Assembly (NCBI GenBank): GCA_907163345.1
Contig: CAJQUN010000023.1
Location: 6,830,598 to 6,894,597 of the forward strand
Reading direction: 5' to 3'
Source of the DNA: Haberlea rhodopensis
Taxonomy: Eukaryota > Streptophyta > Magnoliopsida > Lamiales > Gesneriaceae
DNA length: 64,000 nt
In this document: one piece after another, positions 57,330 through 64,000 of the stretch
Layout: each line of letters begins with the position of its first letter
Numbering within the stretch: position 1 is the first letter of the stretch
Notes under the pieces: model-generated
Told to the model about the DNA's origin: nothing
Seen by the model: the letters and a program-made list of their open reading frames with translations, nothing else
Databases searched by the model: none
Made by a program: the position numbers and the translations under genes

Positions 57330-58165
57330 ATGGCAACTAACAACGTCACAAGCACATTATCATTGCGATCGGTCCTTGAGAAGGACAAACTGAATGGGAC
57401 AAATTCCTAGACTGGTATAGGAATTTGAGGATTGTCCTCAAACAAGAAAAGAAGCAATATGTCCTAGAGGAACCCTTACCTGCTGAGGAACCTCCCTTGA
57501 CGGCTACTAAAGCCAACAAAGATGCTTACAAGAAGCATCAAAATGACGCACTTGATGTTGGGTGCTTTATGCTTGCCACCATGAACTCTGAGCTTCAGAA
57601 GCAACATGAGGAAATGGAGGCGTTCGATATGATCGAGCATCTAAAGCAACTGTACCAACAACAAGCAAGACAGGAGAGGTATGACGTCTCTAAATCGCTA
57701 TTCCAGTGTAGAATGGTAGAAGGAAGTCTAGTTAGAACTCATGTACTCAAGATGATTGGGTATATTGAGAATCTGGAGAAGCTGGGTTTTCCTTTGGACC
57801 AAGAGTTGGCCACTGACGTGATCTTGCAATCGTTGCCTGAAAGCTTCAGTCAATTTGTCTTGAATTACAATATGATTGAAATTGAAAAGACTCCACCACA
57901 GTTACTTGGCATGCTTAGAACTTTTGAAACAAATAGCAAGAAGTCTAAGCCTACAAATGTTCTTATTGTGAATAAGAGCAAAGGAAAGACTAAAGCTAAG
58001 AGCTACAAGAAAAACAAGAAGGTTCTTGTTAAGTCTAAGCCACATGCTTCTGCACTAAAGCCAAAGGGAGGAGTGGCAAAGGAAGGGAACTGTTTCCATT
58101 GCGGTGAGACCGGTCATTGAAAAGGAACTGCAAAGTATATCTGGAAGATCTTAAGAAGACAAAGG
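57330..58165 (+). pseudogene. Element D gag, interrupted
   Basis: Starts ATGGCAACTAACAACGTC. An in-frame TAG arises at 57408-57410 after KLNGTN, apparently by a 1-bp loss, and the open frame resumes as NLRIVLKQEKKQYVLEEPLP. A TGA at 58118-58120 replaces an expected Trp in the CCHC knuckle (CFHCGETGH then KRNC). Hence at least two lesions. Confidence 0.88.
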
Positions 58166-61016
58166 GAAGTATGACTTCCAATTCAGGTATTTTTGTTATA
58201 GAAGTCAATTTATGTACTTCTTCATCTTGGGTATTAGATACTGGATGTGGATCTCACATTTGTGTAAATGTGCAGGATCTCAAAAGGAGTAGGACGTTGG
58301 CGAAAGGCGAAGTTGATCTCCGAGTTGGAAATGGAGCAAGAGTTGTTGCATTAGCTGTAGGAGATTACCATTTATCTTTTTCTTCTGGTTTATCATTTGA
58401 AAGACTGTTATTTTGTGCCGTCTATTACCAAAAACATTATTTCTCTTTCTTGTTTGGACAAGTGTGGATTTTCATTTATGATAAAGGACAACTGTTGTTC
58501 TATTTATTCAAATGATATGTTTTATGCAAGTGCACAAATGATTAATGGTCTTTATATATTAAATCTAGATATGCCTGTCTATAAATACTAAAAGGATTAT
58601 AAATAATGATCCTAATCCAACTTATCTCTGGCATTGTCGCTTGGGCCATATAAACGAGAATCGCATATCAAAACTTCATAAGGATGGAGTATTGGATTCA
58701 TTTGATTTGAATCATATGAAACATGTGAATCTTGTTTAATAGGCAAGATGACTAAAGCTCCTTTCAAGGGACATGTTGAAAGGACAAATGATTTATTGAG
58801 TCTCATACATAGTGATGTATGTGGACCAATAAGCACACATGCTAGAGATGATTTTCAATACTTCGTTACATTTACTAATGACTTCAGTAGATATGGGTAT
58901 GTGTACCTAATGAAACATAAACATGAAACCTTTGAAAAGTTCAAGGATTTCAAGAATGAAGTACAAAACCAACTTGGTAAAAGTATCAAAATCCTTCGAT
59001 CAGATCGAGGAGGTGAATACTTAAGCCTAGAGTTTCATGACTATCTAAAGGAGTGTGGGATAGTCCCACAACTCACTCCTCCATATACTCCACAATGGAA
59101 TGGTGTATCCGAGAGGAGGAATCGAACTTTGTTGGACATGGTTCGATCAATGATGAGTCATGCAGATCTTCCGATATCATTTTGGGGACATGCTTTAGAA
59201 ACAACAATATTCATACTGAACCGTGTTCCATCTAAATCAGTGGAAAAGACACCATATGAGATATGAACTGGGAAACGTCCTATTATGTCTTTTATGAAGA
59301 TTTGGGGTTGTGAGGCTTTCGTGAGACGTCACGCCTCTAAGAAACTTGGACCCAAATCTGATAAGTGTTTATTTGTGGGGTATCCTAAATAAACGAAAGG
59401 ATACTTCTATTATCCCACCGAGAACAAAGTGGTTGTTGCTCGGACTGGTGTCTTTCTTGAAAGAGAATTTATTTCTAGAAAAACCAGTGGGAGACATATA
59501 GAACTTAGTGAAGTTCAACCACAAGAAAACACTGAACATGAGATTGAGATGGAAATAGAGCAGACACCACAAGCTGTTGTGGATAAAGTACCTGCTCAAG
59601 AGACACAAGCCCAACGTAGGTCTGTAAGAGAACACCGGGAGCCACAGAGATATGGATTTCTTGTGACTCAACAAGGTGACTTACTACTTATTGACGAGGA
59701 TGAGCCGTCATCTTATCAAGAAGCTATAATGGGCACTGATTCTGAGAAATGACAAGAAGCCATGAAATGTGAAATGAATCCATGTATGCAAACCAAGTAT
59801 GGACTTTGGTTGACCCATCTGAAGGGGTGAGACCCATAGGGTGCAAATGGATTTTCAAGAAGAAGACCGACATGGATGGTAATGTACAAACCTTTAAAAG
59901 TCGACTGGTAGCAAAAGGTTTCAAACAAATTCATGGTATTGACTATGATGAAACTTTTTCACCAGTTGCCATGGTTAAATCCATTAGGATCGTACTTGCA
60001 ATAGCTGCATTTCATGATTATAAAATCTGGCAGATGGATGTCAAAACAGCTTTCCTTAATGGAAATCTGCTTGAGGATGTGTACATGACACAGCCCGAGG
60101 GTTTTGACGATCCAAAGGATGCTGGAAAGATATGCAAGCTACAACGATCCATTTATGAATTGAAGCAAGCTTCTCGGAGTTGGAATATTCGTTTTGATGA
60201 TGCAGTCAAAGAGTTTGGTTTCATCAAAAACGTAGATGAACCTTGTGTCTACAAGAAGGTCAGTGGGAGCATAATTATCTTCCTAATATTGTATGTAGAT
60301 GACATACTTCTAATTGGGAATGATATCCCTGCCTTACAATCTGTAAAGATTTGGCTAGGGAATTGCTTTTCTATGAAAGACTTGGGTGAAGCCACCTATG
60401 TATTAGGAATCAAGATCTATAGAGATAGATCGAGAAGATTACTTGGCCTAAGTCAAAGTACATACATAGACAAAGTGCTAAAACGGTTTAGCATGCAAGA
60501 ATCAAAGAAAGGATTCGTGCCTATGACACATGGGATACATCTCTCGAAGGATCAGTGTCCTTCAACACCAGATGAGAGACAGCGCATGAGTAAGATTCCA
60601 TATGCGTCAGCTATTGGATCTATCATGTATGCCATGATATGTACTCGTCCCGATGTCTCGTATGCTTTGAGCATGACGAGCAGATATCAAGTTGATCCAG
60701 GTGAATGTCACTGGATTGCAGTCAAGAACATCCTGAAGTACTTGAGAAGAACTAAGGATACATTCTTGATTTATGGAGGTGAGGAAGAGCTCAATATAAT
60801 AGGTTACACTGATGCAAGTTTCCAAACCGACAAAGATGATTTTCGATCGCAATCAGGATATGTGTTTTGCTTAAATGGAGGTGCTGTGAGCTGGAAGAGT
60901 TCAAAGCAAGAAACAGTAGCCGATTCTACAACTGAAGCTGAGTACATTGCTGCCTCAGATGCATCAAAGGAAGCTGTTTGGATCAAGAAGTTCATTTCTG
61001 AACTTCGGGTGATGCC
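58166..61016 (+). pseudogene. Element D pol, several stops, truncated by E
   Basis: Protease SSWVLDTGCGSHIC, integrase HSDVCGPIS, RSDRGGEYLS, ERRNRTLL, RT KWIFKKKTDMDGN, AFLNGNLLEDVYM and YVDDILLIGND, and RNase H YTDASFQTDKDD and DSTTEAEYIAASDA. In-frame stops follow TPYEI (about 59264) and VGYPK (about 59390), and the frame shifts near 58510 and 59752. From 59782 it is open to the E insertion, after FISELRVM. Confidence 0.9.
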
Positions 61017-62497
61017 TGTAAGTAATCCTTAGAGCATACAACGCAGCGGAATAAAAAAATTGGATTACTAGAACAATGGATCTATACATAGGAGTTCATA
61101 TCGGATAAAGGAATACAAAAGTCTCACCCTTGTAGCGTGTTTGAGCCGATTCCACGAAGCAGCACCACGTCCAACGTCTCCTTCGAGTCACTAGCAAAAC
61201 TTGTCTAGTTTTGCCTCCACGGTATCCACACGATCAAATCGGGTGAAGGGATAGTTTAAGAACAAGTTGCTAGACAAGTTCTTAAACCGGAACAAGAAAC
61301 ACACTCGATTCTAAATCGAAAGATGGCCCAAAACTCACCAAGAACCACACGGCTATAAGAAGCCGAGAGCTCAAGATTATCGTGCGGCCGTGTGCTTCAC
61401 CAATTCTAGGTTTTAATGATATGATGTGTTAATCTAATTAATCACCATGCAATCAAATTATATATGATTAATTAAAGGCTTTCATAAAGCCTCATGGGCT
61501 TAAGCCCATGGTTTTAATTTAATCCTTATAATTATTAATTAAGACTTTCTTAATTATTTAATTCATCCCATAAATTTAATTTTCCTTCTCGATTTAATCT
61601 TTTGTGCAACCCGATAGGATCTTGTAATGTTGGCAGTGACATAAAATCTCATTTTATGTCGCAAGCAAGGAGCGGTGTCTAGCAACACATCGAGGCTACC
61701 CAAATTACAAGAATGTCAATGACTCGACATAACCTTTAGAACTTGTGATAATATTAACAATGTAACTTAATCCCTTTGTCCTTTGTGTTTAGATTGAACA
61801 CGAGTCATGGAATAGTCATACTCGTATATTCAATCTCTATTTCTTGATCCCCAAGTAGAACTAGCATAAACGAATAAGCTCGATATCTCATATCGACTCA
61901 TTCGAGCATGGCCATGCATTTTAGTTCTCACTTGATCAAGGGCCAAACACATCTCCTGTTATATAGGAGGGACAAATCCTATCTCGATCAGTCAACATCC
62001 CTCTACATAATTCGTAGTGTATCCAATAGTCGCCTTTATAGATTACCCTGTTACGGGTAACGTTTGACGATATCAAGATACATAACTCCTTATGTTGGGA
62101 TCTCTGATGATCACAAGTCGTAAGGATTACATACATTATGAGAATTGCATATGACGATCATATAACTATCCATGTTGCATTCTCATGGTGGGTCTGTCCA
62201 GTACATCGTTCTCTAACATGTACCCATGTGTTGATTTGATATCTCATATCAATGAACAATTCATCGATCAACACATACTAGTCTCTACGTATTATCATTA
62301 TCCATATTCATGATAATACTTGACTAGGGACATCTTTAAGAACAATACAATATTATTCTAAGGACATTAACATATATATTAATTCACATTGCACAGTTAA
62401 AAGAATAATATATAATAATGAATTGCCATTCATAAAATCATAAACATTGTATGTCAAAACAATCATCTAATGATATGTCTTAGGGCATATCCCAACA
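61017..62497 (-). repeat. 3' LTR of element E (1481 bp)
   Basis: On the minus strand it begins TGTTGGGATATGCC and ends GGATTACTTACA, like the LTR of D. It contains the block CCTTGTAGCGTGTTTGAGCC (plus strand) near the end. Confidence 0.9.
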
Positions 62498-62512
62498 AAT
62501 CTCCCACTTGCA

Positions 62513-64000
62513 CTAAGACCACTCAGACATATACCTAATGCCTAGAGATCTAGTATGACGATCATGCTTCTGCTGTGACAGTGGCTTCGTCAATGGGTCA
62601 GATACATTATCATCTGTTGGTACTTTGCATATTTTAACATCTCCCCTTTCAACGATTTCTCGAATGAAATGGAAACGCCTAAGTATGTGCTTGGATCTTT
62701 GGTGAGATCTTGGTTCCTTAGCCAATGCGATCGCTCCATTGTTGTCACAATAGAGTTCTATCGGATCTTTAATGCTAGGCACCACTCCAAGTTCAGAAAT
62801 AAACTTCCTCATCCAAACCGCTTCCTTTGCTGCATCCGAGGCAGCAATATACTCAGCTCCTGTTGTAGAATCGGCTACTGTTTCTTGCTTTGAACTCTTC
62901 CAGCTCACAGCACCTCCATTTAGGCAATACACATATCCAGATTGCGATCGAAAATCATCTTTGTCAGTTTGGAAGCTTGCATCAGTGTAACCCATTACAT
63001 TGAGCTCTTCCTCACCTCCATAAATCAAGAATGTATCCTTAGTTCTTCTCAAGTACTTCAGGATATTCTTGACAACAATCCAGTGACCTTCACCTGGATC
63101 AACTTGATATCTGCTCGTCATACTCAAAGCATATGATACATCGGGACGAGTACATATCATGGCATACATGATAGATCCAATAGCTGACGCATATGGAATC
63201 TTACTCATGCGTTGTCTCTCATCTGGTGTTGAAGGACATTGTTCCTTCGAGAGATAAATGCCATGCGTCATAGGCACGAATCCTTTCTTTGATTCTTGCA
63301 TGCTAAACCTTTTAAGCACTTTGTCTATGTATGTACTTTGACTCAGACCAAGAAGCCTTCTTGATCTATCTCTATAGATCTTGATTCCTAATACATAGGT
63401 GGCTTCTCCCAAGTCTTTCATCGAAAAGCAATTCCCTAGCCAAATCTTTACAGATTGTAAGACAGGAATATCATTTCCAATGAGAAGTATGTCATCTACA
63501 TACAACACTAGGAAAATGATTACGCTCCCACTGACCTTCTTGTAGACACAAGGTTCATTTTCGTTTTTGATAAAACCAAACTCTTTGATTGCATCATCAA
63601 ATCGAAGATTCCAACTCCGAGAAGCTTGCTTCAATCCATAAATGGATCGTTGTAACTTGCATATCTTTCCAGCATCCTTTGGATCGACAAAACCCTCGGG
63701 CTGTGTCATGTACACATCCTCGAGCATATTTCCATTAAGGAAAGCTGTTTTGACATCCATCTGCCAGATTTTATAATCATGAAATGCAGCTATTGCAAGT
63801 AAGATCCTTATGGATTTAACCATGGCCACTGGTGAAAAGGTTTCATCATAGTCAATACCATGAATTTGTTTGAATCCTTTTGCAACCAGCCGACCTTTAT
63901 AGGTTTGTACGTTACCATCCATATCGGTCTTTTTCTTGAAAATCCATTTGCACCCTATGGGACGTACCCCTTCAGGTGGATCAACCAAAGTCCATACTTG
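62513..64000 (-). CDS. Copia RT-RNase H of element E, open, 5' part outside the window
   Basis: Open from the window edge to the stop at 62513-62515 (about 495 codons visible). RT: KWIFKKKTDMDGN, YDETFSPVAMVKS, AFLNGNMLEDVYM, YVDDILLIGND. RNase H: YTDASFQTDKDD, DSTTGAEYIAASDA (D has TEAEY), LYCDNNGAIALA, HILRRFHFIRE. The C-terminus is DPLTKPLSQQKH. No lesion is visible, in contrast to D. The open frame's leftmost Met-like codon at 63988 is a TTG in mid-protein, so the true start lies further upstream. Confidence 0.92.
   Translation of the reverse strand, partial: QVWTLVDPPEGVRPIGCKWIFKKKTDMDGNVQTYKGRLVAKGFKQIHGIDYDETFSPVAMVKSIRILLAIAAFHDYKIWQMDVKTAFLNGNMLEDVYMTQPEGFVDPKDAGKICKLQRSIYGLKQASRSWNLRFDDAIKEFGFIKNENEPCVYKKVSGSVIIFLVLYVDDILLIGNDIPVLQSVKIWLGNCFSMKDLGEATYVLGIKIYRDRSRRLLGLSQSTYIDKVLKRFSMQESKKGFVPMTHGIYLSKEQCPSTPDERQRMSKIPYASAIGSIMYAMICTRPDVSYALSMTSRYQVDPGEGHWIVVKNILKYLRRTKDTFLIYGGEEELNVMGYTDASFQTDKDDFRSQSGYVYCLNGGAVSWKSSKQETVADSTTGAEYIAASDAAKEAVWMRKFISELGVVPSIKDPIELYCDNNGAIALAKEPRSHQRSKHILRRFHFIREIVERGDVKICKVPTDDNVSDPLTKPLSQQKHDRHTRSLGIRYMSEWS

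Larger units (their letters stand above)
54121..61016 (+). mobile_element. Element D: long-LTR Ty1-copia retrotransposon, decayed and interrupted
   Basis: 5' LTR 54121-55610 (1490 bp, TGTTGGGATATGCC to GGATTACTTACA), PBS-like TGGTAACAGAGC (55612-55623, one change from the Met-tRNA site), a 1.7-kb leader, gag from 57330 and pol to 61016. There element E is inserted in the RNase H region. The rest of D should lie beyond the window. Confidence 0.9.
61017..64000 (-). mobile_element. Element E: same copia family as D, opposite strand, runs off the window
   Basis: 3' LTR 61017-62497, a purine tract on the minus strand (TGCAAGTGGGAGATT) and pol from 62513. Its LTR edge TGTAAGTAATCC abuts D's RNase H codons exactly, so E inserted into D. 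The right end and the second target duplication are outside the window. Confidence 0.88.

Overview
The window is nuclear DNA of a flowering plant, most likely a eudicot (perhaps an asterid). The evidence is spliced plant genes with GT-AG introns (GLDH, a PLS-class PPR protein, a GASA/Snakin peptide, a CCCH zinc-finger protein, GH17 glucanases), a plant-type U3 snoRNA gene with a Pol III USE/TATA promoter, and many plant Ty1-copia and Ty3-gypsy-like retrotransposons. I cannot name the species.

Left third (1-20 kb) is the gene-bearing part. GLDH, the last enzyme of vitamin C synthesis, has six exons at 53-4717 (+) and is intact. A PPR-E gene (5728-7980, -) faces a U3 snoRNA gene (8214-8434, +). 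A four-exon GASA gene lies at 9608-11104 (-) and a two-exon CCCH zinc-finger gene at 17130-18781 (-). Between them sit small non-autonomous elements: hAT-like MITEs with 8-bp target duplications, a TA-flanked MITE, and a TRIM array with three LTRs.

Middle (20-42 kb) is retrotransposon. A full-length Tnt1-like copia element (20712-25783) has near-identical LTRs, a perfect target duplication and an uninterrupted polyprotein. Next is a nest: a decayed copia element A (26279-about 41612) holds a second copia element B (27945-33106) and a non-coding, gypsy-like element C (34081-39443). Both inner elements have perfect 5-bp target duplications in A.

Right third: an OVATE-family relic (43739-44070), then a tandem segmental duplication carrying two GH17 beta-1,3-glucanase genes. 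The first copy (45763-47141) is broken by one inserted G inside the conserved ETGW motif; the second (49566-50942) is intact. A degenerate gypsy-like segment (about 51.7-53.8 kb) follows. Last come two members of one long-LTR copia family in opposite orientation: D (54121-61016, +, decayed) interrupted by E (61017 to the window end, -, open reading frame).

The least explained signal is a set of GCGATCGATCGC palindromes that come in pairs about 21-23 bp apart. They occur in both LTRs of C and again in the separate 51.8-52.7 kb remnant. Two other iterated-motif arrays (GAGCGGTGCAC at 43.2-43.7 kb; AGGGTTT/AAACCCT hairpins in the leader of D) resemble it in style.
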